DNA of 64,000 nt from Brachypterus glaber (GCA_958510825.1 OY294049.1:558001-622000); one strand, 5' to 3'; shown: positions 10,128 through 26,575, counted from the stretch's first letter. Notes: generated by a model from the sequence alone, not told the origin. Program-made: numbers and translations.

Positions 10128-12867
10128 ACAAACAAAACCCAGAGCCCTTAAAATAGTCACCTGGAACGCTGATAGCCTCAATTCAAAAAAACCGGAACTC
10201 ATAGAATTTCTACACGAAAATCAAATAGATATAGCCCTCATCCAAGAGACTGGTCTTAAACCACATCATAGGGGTACCATACCCAACTATTCCTGCTACC
10301 GTAACGATAGACTCCAGGACCGCAAAGGAGGCACAGCAATCTATATCAAAAAACACATATCTCACGATCTTCTTCATGCGCCCCCCACACAAAGCGACCA
10401 AGTCGAAACTACCTCCATATTCGTCAACATGCACGACAATTCCAAATTCAGGATCGTGTCCCTCTACAAACCCCCAAATAAGGAGGTCAGACCCGCCGAC
10501 TTCGAAGGCTACTTTAACGACAATCATCCAACAATCCTAGCCGGAGACTTGAATTGCAAACACGCCCTTTGGCACTCTAGAACAACTACGGCCAACGGCC
10601 GTAGGCTTTACGAAATATTACAACGTAACCATATAATGGTTACCGCACCCGATTCCCCAACCCACTATGGCCACGGCCTTCCTGACATCCTTGACATCGT
10701 TTTGTATAAAAACACGACACTAAACATTAACATCGAACTAAGACACGAACTAAGCTCCGACCACCTTCCAATCATTATCACGGCAGGAGGCATACCAACC
10801 GCAAACCACACCAAAAAAACCGTTTACAACTTCTCCTATATATCCGAACTCCTAGAAAGCAACACCAAAATCAATTCAATAAATTCCGTCCAAGAACTAG
10901 ATATTGCAGTAACCACCCTCACCAATACCATAAAATCCGCAATGGACAGCGCCAAATTAATCAAAAAAGTAGATATCCAAAACCCACAGGACCTCCCCCG
11001 AGATCTCAAAGACTTAATCAGAGAGAAAAACCGACTTCTTCGTCGTGCACGCACCCTCCAAGACCCCCATATCAAACGCGAAGCAAACAGACTTACCCAG
11101 GAAGTCAAAGACCGACTAAACGTACTAGCAAATTCCCGCTGGGAGGGAAAAATAAAGTCACTCAACCCCCAGGATAGATCACTTTGGAGAATGGCCAAAA
11201 CCCTATCCCTCGACCACCAACGAGGCATGCCCCCAATTCACGGCGAAAGAGGAGTCGTCTACTCCACCCCCGAAAAAGCCGAAGCATTTGCTGACGCAAT
11301 GCGGAAACAATTTCAACCAAACCCTCCAATCCCCCCCGACTCCGACTCCGAATCAGAGACCGACTCCGAGCCCGACTCGGACGACGAGAACTACGAGCAA
11401 CTCATGCATGAAAGAGACATAAACCACATCTATAATAGAGTCACTAACCAAGTTGAAAACGACATTATCACCCCCACATCCCCCGAGGAAATCAAACGCA
11501 TCATCAAAAATCTCCCAAAAAGGAAAGCCCCCGGTCCCGACCAAATACCGAATAAAATTCTTAAAATACTCCCCCGGAAAACCATTATGGAAATCGTTAA
11601 CATTGTTAACGCAATGCTCAGACTGCGCCACTTTCCAAAGCCCTGGAAAAACGCAGACGTAATAGTAATCAAAAAACCCGGACAAAATCCAACTTTTGCT
11701 GAAAGCTACCGCCCCATAAGCCTCCTTTCCTCCCTAGGCAAAATAGCCGAGAAAGTCATACTAACCAGACTTCAAACTCTAGTTGAAGAACTAAATCTCC
11801 TTCCAAATGAGCAATTCGGCTTCCGAAGCAGACACTCCACAGTCCACCAGGTAGCTCGCCTGGTAGACTCTGTAACGGACGGACTAAATAGGCGCGAAGC
11901 CGCGGGACTGATCCTCCTGGACATCGCAAAAGCCTTCGATAAGGTTTGGCACAAAGGTCTTGTAGCCAAACTCCACTTTCTCGGCCTCCCCCCAGGCATC
12001 ACCAAACTCATAGCCTCCTTCCTCAAAGGCAGAGATTTTCAGATAAAAATAGGCGACTGTAAGTCCAACACCCGCCGAATCAGAGCTGGAGTTCCACAAG
12101 GTTCCCCACTATCCCCCCTTCTGTACAACCTCTTTACGGCAGATATTCCAAAAACTCAGGGCACTGAACTAGCCCTGTTCGCCGATGACACCGGCATCCT
12201 AGCAAAAGCCAGAAACCCCCAGCGCATCCATATCGCCCTCCAGCGCCAAATGGATGCCCTAATCAAATGGTTCTCCAAATGGAAAATCAAAGTAAACGCC
12301 AATAAAACCAAAGGCATCCTAATCTCTAGGATTAGAAGAGGCCCACCCCAACCCATTCAGATAAATGGCCACCCCATTAACTGGGAAAACCATGCCAAAT
12401 ACCTCGGCATTACAATCTCCAAAAACTTGACGTGGGATCAGCACGTCAAAATCACCCTCCAAATAGCAAATTGCCGCCTCTCCAAACTCTATCCCTTAAT
12501 AGGCAGAAAGAGTCCCCTATCCATTAAAAACAAACTTCTTCTCTACAACCAAACCCTAAAGCCGGTACTTCTTTACGGAGCCCCAGCCTGGAATAAAATC
12601 ACCCTTAACAAAACGCTCTCAGCAAAACTTCAGGCCTTCCAAAACAAGGCACTCAGAATATGCCTCGATGCCCCCTGGTTCATGAGGAACAACCAGATAC
12701 ACAGAGATCTCGAAATGCCCCTCCTAAAAACGGAAATCATCCGCTACAGCACGTCTTTTATACAAGACAATTTAGATCACCCAAACCCCCTCATCTCAAA
12801 CTTTCTAGATTACGATCATGAAATACACAACACTCACAAAAAGATCAAGAACGTCCTCAACCAGTAA
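10120..12867 (+). CDS. ORF2 (endonuclease / reverse transcriptase) of LINE A1
   Basis: A 915-residue enzyme for target-primed reverse transcription. An APE-type endonuclease occupies about residues 1-225 (TWNADSL, IQETGL, AGDLNCKH, SSDHLPI). An acidic linker (DSDSESETDSEPDSDDE) is at about 408-425. The reverse transcriptase follows (NPTFAESYRPISLLSSLGKI, NEQFGFRSRHST, LLDIAKAFDKVWH, GVPQGSPLSPLLY, and FADD at about 687-690). A Jockey-like C-terminus (LLYGAPAWN, then an Ala/Cys-containing APWFMRN motif) follows, with no RNase H domain. One residue differs from the other copies (HVKITLQ instead of HVKNTLQ). Translation probably restarts at the overlapping ATG. Confidence 0.95.
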   Translation: MSRQTKPRALKIVTWNADSLNSKKPELIEFLHENQIDIALIQETGLKPHHRGTIPNYSCYRNDRLQDRKGGTAIYIKKHISHDLLHAPPTQSDQVETTSIFVNMHDNSKFRIVSLYKPPNKEVRPADFEGYFNDNHPTILAGDLNCKHALWHSRTTTANGRRLYEILQRNHIMVTAPDSPTHYGHGLPDILDIVLYKNTTLNINIELRHELSSDHLPIIITAGGIPTANHTKKTVYNFSYISELLESNTKINSINSVQELDIAVTTLTNTIKSAMDSAKLIKKVDIQNPQDLPRDLKDLIREKNRLLRRARTLQDPHIKREANRLTQEVKDRLNVLANSRWEGKIKSLNPQDRSLWRMAKTLSLDHQRGMPPIHGERGVVYSTPEKAEAFADAMRKQFQPNPPIPPDSDSESETDSEPDSDDENYEQLMHERDINHIYNRVTNQVENDIITPTSPEEIKRIIKNLPKRKAPGPDQIPNKILKILPRKTIMEIVNIVNAMLRLRHFPKPWKNADVIVIKKPGQNPTFAESYRPISLLSSLGKIAEKVILTRLQTLVEELNLLPNEQFGFRSRHSTVHQVARLVDSVTDGLNRREAAGLILLDIAKAFDKVWHKGLVAKLHFLGLPPGITKLIASFLKGRDFQIKIGDCKSNTRRIRAGVPQGSPLSPLLYNLFTADIPKTQGTELALFADDTGILAKARNPQRIHIALQRQMDALIKWFSKWKIKVNANKTKGILISRIRRGPPQPIQINGHPINWENHAKYLGITISKNLTWDQHVKITLQIANCRLSKLYPLIGRKSPLSIKNKLLLYNQTLKPVLLYGAPAWNKITLNKTLSAKLQAFQNKALRICLDAPWFMRNNQIHRDLEMPLLKTEIIRYSTSFIQDNLDHPNPLISNFLDYDHEIHNTHKKIKNVLNQ

Positions 12868-12884
12868 TGGTACCCACTAATACA

Positions 12885-13086
12885 GGACAGATGCATTCCC
12901 AGCATCAGTGAGATAGTCTCACTCCTCCCGCACATCCCTCCTCTCCCTATCACATCCCTCCCCATCCCCCTCCCACCCACTCCACAGCGCCAAATTATGA
13001 CAGATGCAACTCGCATCAGTGAGCAGAGACTCACTCCCCCCAAATTATGACAGATGCAACTCGCATCAGTGAGCATAGACTCACTG
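12885..13086 (+). repeat. Three-copy hairpin repeat in the 3' UTR of LINE A1
   Basis: Three related copies of a ~37-base module (about 12885-12923, 12999-13036 and 13049-13086; the last two are an exact-period 50-base repeat). Each carries two adjacent hairpins, GATGC..GCATC and AGTGAG..CTCACT. The first copy differs in its loops but keeps the stems. It may be the element's own reverse-transcriptase recognition structure. Confidence 0.8.
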
Positions 13087-13239
13087 CCCCAACTTTCAAT
13101 TCAGATTAAATATTTTTTTAGATAAATGAGCCATAGGCTGCGCCTGTCTCTTAAAGACCCAAACAAATAAAAAAAAAAAAAATTTTGGCCATATTATCAT
13201 TAACATTTGCTCGTGTAAGGTGTTACTGAACTAAACTAA

Positions 13240-13620
<381 letters not shown>

Positions 13621-13754
13621 ACTGTTGGAGAATCATCATCAAAAAAAAAAACACACAACAGCATAGAACGGCCCTTCTCAGGGCCACAATTTGTTTACTG
13701 TATAAAAAGAATTTACTGCTTCCGTAGTGTGTTGTTCAAGTGTAGTAGGTATAT

Positions 13755-14065
13755 GCCGTACATACGGTACACTTAGTGTGTGAGTGATGTCACGAATATC
13801 GGTGACGTACGTCCACTCGGTAGTGTTTGATTTGGACTGTTTACCGTAACACACGGTAATTACTGTTTGTCTGCCACCGTACATACGGTGTTTGTTGTGC
13901 ACAAAGATATAGTATTCACGGTACTTGGTTTTATGGATATTTACCGTACACACGGCACTTGGTAGTGTTCACCGTACACACGGTGAGGTGATTAGTGTCT
14001 AACACCGTACGTACGTCAGTACGGTGTTTTTTCACGAATATAGTGTTCACCGTACACACGGTACT
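13755..14065. repeat. CCGTAC..ACGG palindrome cluster (unit 2)
   Basis: Same arrangement of palindromes as at 1660-1970, without visible differences. Confidence 0.8.
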
Positions 14066-14567
14066 TTTTTTTGTGTTTGTAAGTGCTTGCCAGAAGTGAT
14101 TGATAAGAAGTCACAAGCAAGTCCAAACGAGCCGAATAGGTGCCGCCTCTTCGAGGTGAGTCTTAGATATAAGGATGCACGTCGAACGAACTGGTATCTA
14201 GAAGAACTAAAAAAAAAAATACCGCCGCCAACAAAATAGTGCTTTCCCCTGTTAAATCAAAAACGAAAACTTTGTTTTTTTTTAAAAAAAGCCTACAACT
14301 TTGGATAATCAATCAACCTATGTTCAAAATTTCAAGTCTTTAGCCCGAAGCGTTCTTGAGTTCTCGTGGTCACAAATTTCCCGGACACACAGACAGACAG
14401 AATTTTTTTGTAATTTTACGGAAATCATATTTTTTTGGATATAAAAACTCCGGAAACGTAAAAAAAAGCGTTAAATTTTTTTTTCGAAATTGATCGGCAG
14501 TCGACCTGTTAAGACATCTCCTTTCGTTCTTCTTCAATTACAATCCAACTCGAAATTTGAAGAAAAA

Positions 14568-14598
<31 letters not shown>

Positions 14599-14757
14599 GT
14601 TTGGACTTTTTCGTTCCAAACGAAAATTGATAGAAAAAAAAAATTGAAAAAAAAAATTCGAAAAAATTTTTTTTTAAACCACATCGATTATTATTGTGCC
14701 GCACCCCAAATCGGACCCGCGGAATCCGCGACTTTTTTTTGACTTTCTGATTTTTAC

Positions 14758-14877
14758 GGCAACGACCATACCACTTTGAGAATGCCAGTTCTCGTCCGAT
14801 CACTGAAGCCAAGCAAAGTCGGGCGCGGTTAGTACTTGGATGGGTGACCGCTTGGGAACACCGCGTGCCGTTGCCCC
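14758..14877 (+). rRNA. 5S: 5S ribosomal RNA (unit 2)
   Basis: Sequence as in unit 1; helix I GGCAACG/CGTTGCC is kept and a T-run terminator follows at 14878. Confidence 0.95.
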
Positions 14878-15197
14878 TTTTTTGTTTTCGTTTGGACGTT
14901 TTTTTTTGCGAAGATTCTTGCATTACAGCCGGTCAGAGCATGCATCATCCCCTGATTTGGAATTCCCTCTAATCGGATTTTAATTCTCGCATTTCTCGAT
15001 TTATCCATATTACGTAGGTACTGATGTAAAATGTCAACAGAGGTAGGTACATACACTCGTACACATTTATTTTATTTTATACGGCTGAAATTAAACAAAA
15101 CATTGGGCAAGGGTAAATTCCTTTTCTCTGATGAGAGAACTTGTGGTTCTGAAAAGAACCGTTTTTCTTTGTGTTTTCGTTTTTGTCAACGTTGGTT

Positions 15198-16154
<957 letters not shown>

Positions 16155-16900
16155 TTTAGTTGCGTTTCTTTAGGGTCGTCCAGTCGACAAAATCACAACA
16201 AAAAAAACGGTTCTTTTCAGAACCACAAATTGCTTGGTCAGAGAAAAAGATACGTTACCTTTTATTTTTCCATTGTTTTGTTTGTTTCGGATATTATTTA
16301 TTATTACACACAAATAACCTATATGTTATGAATCAATTTTTTTTTTGTGCGACTGTACCTGCTGTTATGCCTGCCTACTTAAAAGGTCAAATTCGCTAAC
16401 GAGAAACTATTCGGTTCCAATCAGCCTGGGTATTTTCGGCTTAAGAGCTTAATCTTAGGCAATTATGTTAGTAAATATCCACAGGGTTTGGACTTTTAAA
16501 TGGTAAATCACCCGTAACTTTTAAACGGGACGAGATATAGGCTTCAAATTTGAAATATTTATATCACACAACAAAAAGTATAATTTTCAAAAATTTTTTT
16601 GTTTCTTTTTTTTTTTCTTTAAAACTGATGAAGTATTTTTTTTTTAATTAATTTTTTGATATTTTGCACATATAGTTCCGAATCATGAATAAAAACAGTA
16701 TTATCATTTTATGACTAATTGTTTATCATTTTCTGGTTAAATTTTTCAATATTTATGCACAAGACATTACAACAAAAAAAAAAAAATAAAAAAATGAATA
16801 ATTTTTAAGATTTTTTTCTTTTCTTAATGAATAGTTAAACATTTGATATTTAAAGCTTACAAGCTTATCTTATTCCGTTCTAAATAGAATAATAAATAAC

Positions 16901-17279
<379 letters not shown>

Positions 17280-17566
17280 TGTCGAGAGTATATGTAAAAA
17301 TTCGGATTTATAAAACAGCAAAATCTGCTATCCAATACGAGCGATCGAAAGAAAAACTAATACAAGATACGTCTTTGTTCTTCTTCTATATCGCGCTGTA
17401 AACATTTTCAAAAATTGCGGCGAGGGGCATCAGGTGGGTAAAAATTTTCAACGTTTGATGTAAGATTCTTTTTTCTCCGAATAAAATTTGTGGCCCTGAA
17501 AAGGGCCATTTAATGTCGAACACGACGTCGTAGAATCGGTGCTTGTGCAACAACTTTGGTGACCGT

Positions 17567-18277
17567 TCACTTCTTTCTCTTGGGAGAGGCGGCTTTTTTG
17601 GCCTTCGACGCGGCCGGAGATTTGGCGGTTTTCGGTTTGGGTGCCTTCGGTTTCTTGGTCGGACCGGCCTTGTTTGATTTTTTCGCCTTCGACGGAGACT
17701 TGGTGGGTTTCGCGGCGGCGGCGGCGGCTGCAGTCTTGGCCACGGGTTTTTTCTCGGCCACGGCCTTTTTTGCCTTGGCTGCGACTGCGGTCTTTTTCTC
17801 GGCCTTCTTCGCTTTGGGTGTTGCAGCTTTCTTGGCGGTCTTCGGTTTGTCGGTGGACGCGGCGGCGGCGGCGCCGCCACGTTTGGCCGGAGATTTTTTG
17901 GCCCTGCTGGCGGTCGTCTTTTTCTCGGCCTTCTTGGCGGCACCACCAGTTGCTGCTGCGGCCAACTTGAACGATCCGGACGCTCCCTTGCCCTTGGTCT
18001 GTACCAAAGCTCCGGAGACGACGGCCGATTTCAGGTACTTCTTGATGAAGGGGGCCACTTTTTCGGCGTCGACTTTGTAGTTGGAAACCAGGTATTTTTT
18101 GATCGCCTGTAATGAGGAACCTCCGCGTTCTTTCAACGCTTTGATCGCGTTGTTTACCATTTCGGAGGTTGGCGGATGTGTCGGCTTCGCGCGAGGATTA
18201 GGCACTTTCTTCTCCTTCTTCGTGGGTGTCTGGGCCTGAGCAGCAACGGCGGAAGCTTGATTTTCGGTATCGGCCAT
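17567..18277 (-). CDS. H1: Linker histone H1 (unit 2)
   Basis: 236 aa, same product as unit 1. Stem-loop at 17492-17507. TATA box TTTATATA on the minus strand about 60 bases before the ATG. Confidence 0.98.
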   Translation of the reverse strand: MADTENQASAVAAQAQTPTKKEKKVPNPRAKPTHPPTSEMVNNAIKALKERGGSSLQAIKKYLVSNYKVDAEKVAPFIKKYLKSAVVSGALVQTKGKGASGSFKLAAAATGGAAKKAEKKTTASRAKKSPAKRGGAAAAASTDKPKTAKKAATPKAKKAEKKTAVAAKAKKAVAEKKPVAKTAAAAAAAKPTKSPSKAKKSNKAGPTKKPKAPKPKTAKSPAASKAKKAASPKRKK

Positions 18278-19267
18278 GACAGTGGGTTATTTTTCGGAAA
18301 AAAATCTGTCGATCTGGTTACACTCGGCGAGAATGTATATAAATTCTCATTTCGCCAAGTGTTTTGACCGTATCGGAGCGAACGGACGGGGGACTGAACG
18401 AGCGTACTCGACTCTGGCGGCAGGCCCGGCTTCTTTCGTGATGGCACCGCGTTCGCAGGGTCCCGCTCGGGGTCAATCTGTGGGAACGGCGGGACTCCAG
18501 AGGTGCCGTCCTCGGCCGAGGTGGACGGTGAGGGCTTTCATCTGTCGCCCGGATCGAACGCGGATCGTCTGTTTGACCGAGAGCTTTGTCGAAACGCCGT
18601 CGAAAGATGGAGTTCCCATAGTTTGAACATCGACGTCCAGCTTTTCGGCGTCGCATCGGCCCGCCAGCACGGAAATGCAATTTTCCGGAGGGCGCGGACC
18701 GAAAGGCTGAAGTGTCCAGATTGGAAATGTGCGGCCATCATACCGTTGAGGGCGATATTTCAAATGGAAATAGGTGTCGAGCGCGAGCGTGTCGGCTGAA
18801 CCGGCAAACGGTTTGCAACACCAGGAGAACGTGGAAATTTCTGCGCCCGGCCCGTAGTCGGTACCGGGACAAATGCAATGTTATGGGCTAAAGATGACTT
18901 CGATTATCAAACTTATTCGAAAGAAAAAAAAACTAAATTTCCACGGGTGCGATCTTCGAGGAGATAGCACTTCTTACTTGTCACGTCGCGTCAAAACTTG
19001 TGATATCTTGACCTAAAAATAGTCAGTATTGGCGCAATTGAAAAGTTACTGACTTTTTTTTTTATAACTGATCTCTTGATCCCGGATAAGGTCAGTCGGT
19101 CGTTCGCATGAATCGTTTTTTATTTCTAAAGTTCGGGTTTTCCCGAAACATCGCCCTGCGCACTGAATTGTTAAAATCGTTAAGTAACGGCCTGCAGCAA
19201 CTTTCTTTCCGCATTTAATTCGACAGGACGTTTTTTATTCGTTAATGAAAAATATTATTCCGCTTCT

Positions 19268-19283
19268 ATTATTATTATTATTA

Positions 19284-19351
<68 letters not shown>

Positions 19352-19385
19352 GTATCATCATCATCATCATCATCATTGTTTTTAT

Positions 19386-19423
<38 letters not shown>

Positions 19424-19432
19424 TAATAATAA
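19268..19432. repeat. ATT-ATC-AAT triplet block (unit 2)
   Basis: One ATT triplet longer than in unit 1; the inverted ATT/AAT layout is preserved. Confidence 0.93.
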
Positions 19433-19888
19433 TTATTGTTCGTTATTTTGTAAATCATGATTATTATTTGCAAAACAAAAAAGTTAAAGTCCTACCATAT
19501 TTGATTCAGGGAAACCGACTTTTAATAGAATTTTCGGAAAGATCGGTAATTTTAATAAAATTAATCGATTTTTTTTTTTTTACTGTCGATCTTTTCACTA
19601 TCGATTCTTTTTTTTTCTTTGAATCGATCTTATAGAATCGCAAAAATTCGGTAAAATCTTTTTTTTTAATTTTTCTTTTCTACGCCCAAATTTCTAGAGA
19701 TTGGTTTGTACTGTACAATTATTAAAAATTAAAAAAAAATCGTAAAAAGTCCAAACGATTTGCAAAAAAAAAAATTAATATTGGTATATGGTAGACTGAT
19801 GATGACTGGGTAAATGCTTTTTTTTTTTTACAAAAATTGTGGTTCTGAAAAGAACCGTTTTATGATTTATCAGCAGACACAGCACAGC

Positions 19889-20260
19889 TTATTTCGAGCT
19901 GGTGTATTTGGTCACGGCTTTCGTGCCTTCGCTGACGGCGTGCTTGGCCAATTCACCGGGCAACAAAAGACGCACCGCAGTCTGGATTTCCCTACTGGTG
20001 ATGGTCGATCTTTTGTTGTAGTGAGCCAAACGGGAAGCTTCGGCGGCGATTCTCTCGAAGATGTCGTTGACGAAGCTGTTCATGATGCTCATGGCTTTGC
20101 TCGAGATACCGGTGTCGGGATGTACTTGTTTCAACACTTTGTAAATGTAGATTGCGTACGATTCCTTCCTCCTCTTCTTCTTTTTCTTGTCATTTTTGGA
20201 GATGTTTTTCTGGGCTTTTCCGGCCTTTTTGGCGGCCTTTCCGCTAGTCTTCGGTGGCAT
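19889..20260 (-). CDS. H2B: Histone H2B (unit 2)
   Basis: 123 aa from MPPKTSG; the upstream in-frame codons belong to the 5' UTR and promoter. Stem-loop at 19841-19856. It shares an uninterrupted divergent promoter with the H2A of unit 3. Confidence 0.98.
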   Translation of the reverse strand: MPPKTSGKAAKKAGKAQKNISKNDKKKKKRRKESYAIYIYKVLKQVHPDTGISSKAMSIMNSFVNDIFERIAAEASRLAHYNKRSTITSREIQTAVRLLLPGELAKHAVSEGTKAVTKYTSSK

Positions 20261-20848
<588 letters not shown>

Positions 20849-20982
20849 ACTGTTGGAGAATCATCATCAAAAAAAAAAACACACAACAGCATAGAACGGC
20901 CCTTCTCAGGGCCACAATTTGTTTACTGTATAAAAAGAATTTACTGCTTCCGTAGTGTGTTGTTCAAGTGTAGTAGGTATAT

Positions 20983-21293
20983 GCCGTACATACGGTACAC
21001 TTAGTGTGTGAGTGATGTCACGAATATCGGTGACGTACGTCCACTCGGTAGTGTTTGATTTGGACTGTTTACCGTAACACACGGTAATTACTGTTTGTCT
21101 GCCACCGTACATACGGTGTTTGTTGTGCACAAAGATATAGTATTCACGGTACTTGGTTTTATGGATATTTACCGTACACACGGCACTTGGTAGTGTTCAC
21201 CGTACACACGGTGAGGTGATTAGTGTCTAACACCGTACGTACGTCAGTACGGTGTTTTTTCACGAATATAGTGTTCACCGTACACACGGTACT
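20983..21293. repeat. CCGTAC..ACGG palindrome cluster (unit 3)
   Basis: Same arrangement as in unit 1. Confidence 0.8.
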
Positions 21294-21795
21294 TTTTTTT
21301 GTGTTTGTAAGTGCTTGCCAGAAGTGATTGATAAGAAGTCACAAGCAAGTCCAAACGAGCCGAATAGGTGCCGCCTCTTCGAGGTGAGTCTTAGATATAA
21401 GGATGCACGTCGAACGAACTGGTATCTAGAAGAACTAAAAAAAAAAATACCGCCGCCAACAAAATAGTGCTTTCCCCTGTTAAATCAAAAACGAAAACTT
21501 TGTTTTTTTTTAAAAAAAGCCTACAACTTTGGATAATCAATCAACCTATGTTCAAAATTTCAAGTCTTTAGCCCGAAGCGTTCTTGAGTTCTCGTGGTCA
21601 CAAATTTCCCGGACACACAGACAGACAGAATTTTTTTGTAATTTTACGGAAATCATATTTTTTTGGATATAAAAACTCCGGAAACGTAAAAAAAAGCGTT
21701 AAATTTTTTTTTCGAAATTGATCGGCAGTCGACCTGTTAAGACATCTCCTTTCGTTCTTCTTCAATTACAATCCAACTCGAAATTTGAAGAAAAA

Positions 21796-21826
<31 letters not shown>

Positions 21827-21983
21827 GTTTGGACTTTTTCGTTCCAAACGAAAATTGATAGAAAAAAAAAATTGAAAAAAAAAATTCGAAAAAATTTTTT
21901 TTTAAACCATCGATTATTATTGTGCCGCACCCCAAATCGGACCCGCGGAATCCGCGACTTTTTTTTGACTTTCTGATTTTTAC

Positions 21984-22103
21984 GGCAACGACCATACCAC
22001 TTTGAGAATGCCAGTTCTCGTCCGATCACTGAAGCCAAGCAAAGTCGGGCGCGGTTAGTACTTGGATGGGTGACCGCTTGGGAACACCGCGTGCCGTTGC
22101 CCC
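21984..22103 (+). rRNA. 5S: 5S ribosomal RNA (unit 3)
   Basis: Same sequence as unit 1, followed by a T-run terminator at 22104. Confidence 0.95.
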
Positions 22104-22426
22104 TTTTTTGTTTTCGTTTGGACGTTTTTTTTTTTTGCGAAGATTCTTGCATTACAGCCGGTCAGAGCATGCATCATCCCCTGATTTGGAATTCCCTCTA
22201 ATCGGATTTTAATTCTCGCATTTCTCGATTTATCCATATTACGTAGGTACTGATGTAAAATGTCAACAGAGGTAGGTACATACACTCGTACACATTTATT
22301 TTATTTTATACGGCTGAAATTAAACAAAACATTGGGCAAGGGTAAATTCCTTTTCTCTGATGAGAGAACTTGTGGTTCTGAAAAGAACCGTTTTTCTTTG
22401 TGTTTTCGTTTTTGTCAACGTTGGTT

Positions 22427-23384
<958 letters not shown>

Positions 23385-24126
23385 TTTAGTTGCGTTTCTT
23401 TAGGGTCGTCCAGTCGACAAAATCACAACAAAAAAAACGGTTCTTTTCAGAACCACAAATTGCTTGGTCAGAGAAAAAGATACGTTACCTTTTATTTTTC
23501 CATTGTTTTGTTTGTTTCGGATATTATTTATTATTACACACAAATAACCTATATGTTATGAATCAATTTTTTTTTTGTGCGACTGTACCTGCTGTTATGC
23601 CTGCCTACTTAAAAGGTCAAATTCGCTAACGAGAAACTATTCGGTTCCAATCAGCCTGGGTATTTTCGGCTTAAGAGCTTAATCTTAGGCAATTATGTTA
23701 GTAAATATCCACAGGGTTTGGACTTTTAAATGGTAAATCACCCGTAACTTTTAAACGGGACGAGATATAGGCTTCAAATTTGAAATATTTATATCACACA
23801 ACAAAAAGTATAATTTTCAAAAATTTTTTTGTTTCTTTTTTTTTTTCTTTAAAACTGATGAAGTATTTTTTTTTTAATTAATTTTTTGATATTTTGCACA
23901 TATAGTTCCGAATCATGAATAAAAACAGTATTATCATTTTATGACTAATTGTTTATCATTTTCTGGTTAAATTTTTCAATATTTATGCACAAGACATTAC
24001 AACAAAAAAAAAAAAATAAAAAAATGAATAATTTTTAAGATTTTTTTCTTTTCTTAATGAATAGTTAAACATTTGATATTTAAAGCTTACAAGCTTATCT
24101 TATTCCGTTCTAAATAGAATAATAAC

Positions 24127-24506
<380 letters not shown>

Positions 24507-24793
24507 TGTCGAGAGTATATGTAAAAATTCGGATTTATAAAACAGCAAAATCTGCTATCCAATACGAGCGATCGAAAGAAAAACTAATACAAGATACGTC
24601 TTTGTTCTTCTTCTATATCGCGCTGTAAACATTTTCAAAAATTGCGGCGAGGGGCATCAGGTGGGTAAAAATTTTCAACGTTTGATGTAAGATTCTTTTT
24701 TCTCCGAATAAAATTTGTGGCCCTGAAAAGGGCCATTTAATGTCGAACACGACGTCGTAGAATCGGTGCTTGTGCAACAACTTTGGTGACCGT

Positions 24794-25504
24794 TCACTTC
24801 TTTCTCTTGGGAGAGGCGGCTTTTTTGGCCTTCGACGCGGCCGGAGATTTGGCGGTTTTCGGTTTGGGTGCCTTCGGTTTCTTGGTCGGACCGGCCTTGT
24901 TTGATTTTTTCGCCTTCGACGGAGACTTGGTGGGTTTCGCGGCGGCGGCGGCGGCTGCAGTCTTGGCCACGGGTTTTTTCTCGGCCACGGCCTTTTTTGC
25001 CTTGGCTGCGACTGCGGTCTTTTTCTCGGCCTTCTTCGCTTTGGGTGTTGCAGCTTTCTTGGCGGTCTTCGGTTTGTCGGTGGACGCGGCGGCGGCGGCG
25101 CCGCCACGTTTGGCCGGAGATTTTTTGGCCCTGCTGGCGGTCGTCTTTTTCTCGGCCTTCTTGGCGGCACCACCAGTTGCTGCTGCGGCCAACTTGAACG
25201 ATCCGGACGCTCCCTTGCCCTTGGTCTGTACCAAAGCTCCGGAGACGACGGCCGATTTCAGGTACTTCTTGATGAAGGGGGCCACTTTTTCGGCGTCGAC
25301 TTTGTAGTTGGAAACCAGGTATTTTTTGATCGCCTGTAATGAGGAACCTCCGCGTTCTTTCAACGCTTTGATCGCGTTGTTTACCATTTCGGAGGTTGGC
25401 GGATGTGTCGGCTTCGCGCGAGGATTAGGCACTTTCTTCTCCTTCTTCGTGGGTGTCTGGGCCTGAGCAGCAACGGCGGAAGCTTGATTTTCGGTATCGG
25501 CCAT
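24794..25504 (-). CDS. H1: Linker histone H1 (unit 3)
   Basis: 236 aa, same product. Stem-loop at 24719-24734. Confidence 0.98.
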   Translation of the reverse strand: MADTENQASAVAAQAQTPTKKEKKVPNPRAKPTHPPTSEMVNNAIKALKERGGSSLQAIKKYLVSNYKVDAEKVAPFIKKYLKSAVVSGALVQTKGKGASGSFKLAAAATGGAAKKAEKKTTASRAKKSPAKRGGAAAAASTDKPKTAKKAATPKAKKAEKKTAVAAKAKKAVAEKKPVAKTAAAAAAAKPTKSPSKAKKSNKAGPTKKPKAPKPKTAKSPAASKAKKAASPKRKK

Positions 25505-26493
25505 GACAGTGGGTTATTTTTCGGAAAAAAATCTGTCGATCTGGTTACACTCGGCGAGAATGTATATAAATTCTCATTTCGCCAAGTGTTTTGACCGTAT
25601 CGGAGCGAACGGACGGGGGACTGAACGAGCGTACTCGACTCTGGCGGCAGGCCCGGCTTCTTTCGTGATGGCACCGCGTTCGCAGGGTCCCGCTCGGGGT
25701 CAATCTGTGGGAACGGCGGGACTCCAGAGGTGCCGTCCTCGGCCGAGGTGGACGGTGAGGGCTTTCATCTGTCGCCCGGATCGAACGCGGATCGTCTGTT
25801 TGACCGAGAGCTTTGTCGAAACGCCGTCGAAAGATGGAGTTCCCATAGTTTGAACATCGACGTCCAGCTTTTCGGCGTCGCATCGGCCCGCCAGCACGGA
25901 AATGCAATTTTCCGGAGGGCGCGGACCGAAAGGCTGAAGTGTCCAGATTGGAAATGTGCGGCCATCATACCGTTGAGGGCGATATTTCAAATGGAAATAG
26001 GTGTCGAGCGCGAGCGTGTCGGCTGAACCGGCAAACGGTTTGCAACACCAGGAGAACGTGGAAATTTCTGCGCCCGGCCCGTAGTCGGTACCGGGACAAA
26101 TGCAATGTTATGGGCTAAAGATGACTTCGATTATCAAACTTATTCGAAAGAAAAAAAAACTAAATTTCCACGGGTGCGATCTTCGAGGAGATAGCACTTC
26201 TTACTTGTCACGTCGCGTCAAAACTTGTGATATCTTGACCTAAAAATAGTCAGTATTGGCGCAATTGAAAAGTTACTGACTTTTTTTTTTATAACTGATC
26301 TCTTGATCCCGGATAAGGTCAGTCGGTCGTTCGCATGAATCGTTTTTTATTTCTAAAGTTCGGGTTTTCCCGAAACATCGCCCTGCGCACTGAATTGTTA
26401 AAATCGTTAAGTAACGGCCTGCAGCAACTTTCTTTCCGCATTTAATTCGACAGGACGTTTTTTATTCGTTAATGAAAAATATTATTCCGCTTC

Positions 26494-26510
26494 TATTATT
26501 ATTATTATTA

Positions 26511-26575
<65 letters not shown>

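Larger units (their letters stand above)
8338..13182 (+). mobile_element. Family A Jockey-clade LINE, full length (copy A1) in H2A cap region
   Basis: The element is 4,845 bases: a 323-base 5' UTR, ORF1, an overlapping ORF2, a structured 3' UTR and a poly(A) end. The flanking duplication is TTTTGGCCATAT (8326-8337 and 13183-13194), possibly up to 15 bases because A's blend with the tail. The insertion point lies just downstream of the H2A TATA-like boxes, in the sense of H2A. Both ORFs are open, so this copy looks recent and possibly active. Confidence 0.95.

Noticed and set aside
12885..13086. CRISPR-like array
   Set aside because: Three short hairpin repeats within a LINE 3' UTR in a eukaryotic array; no regular spacers and no associated genes.
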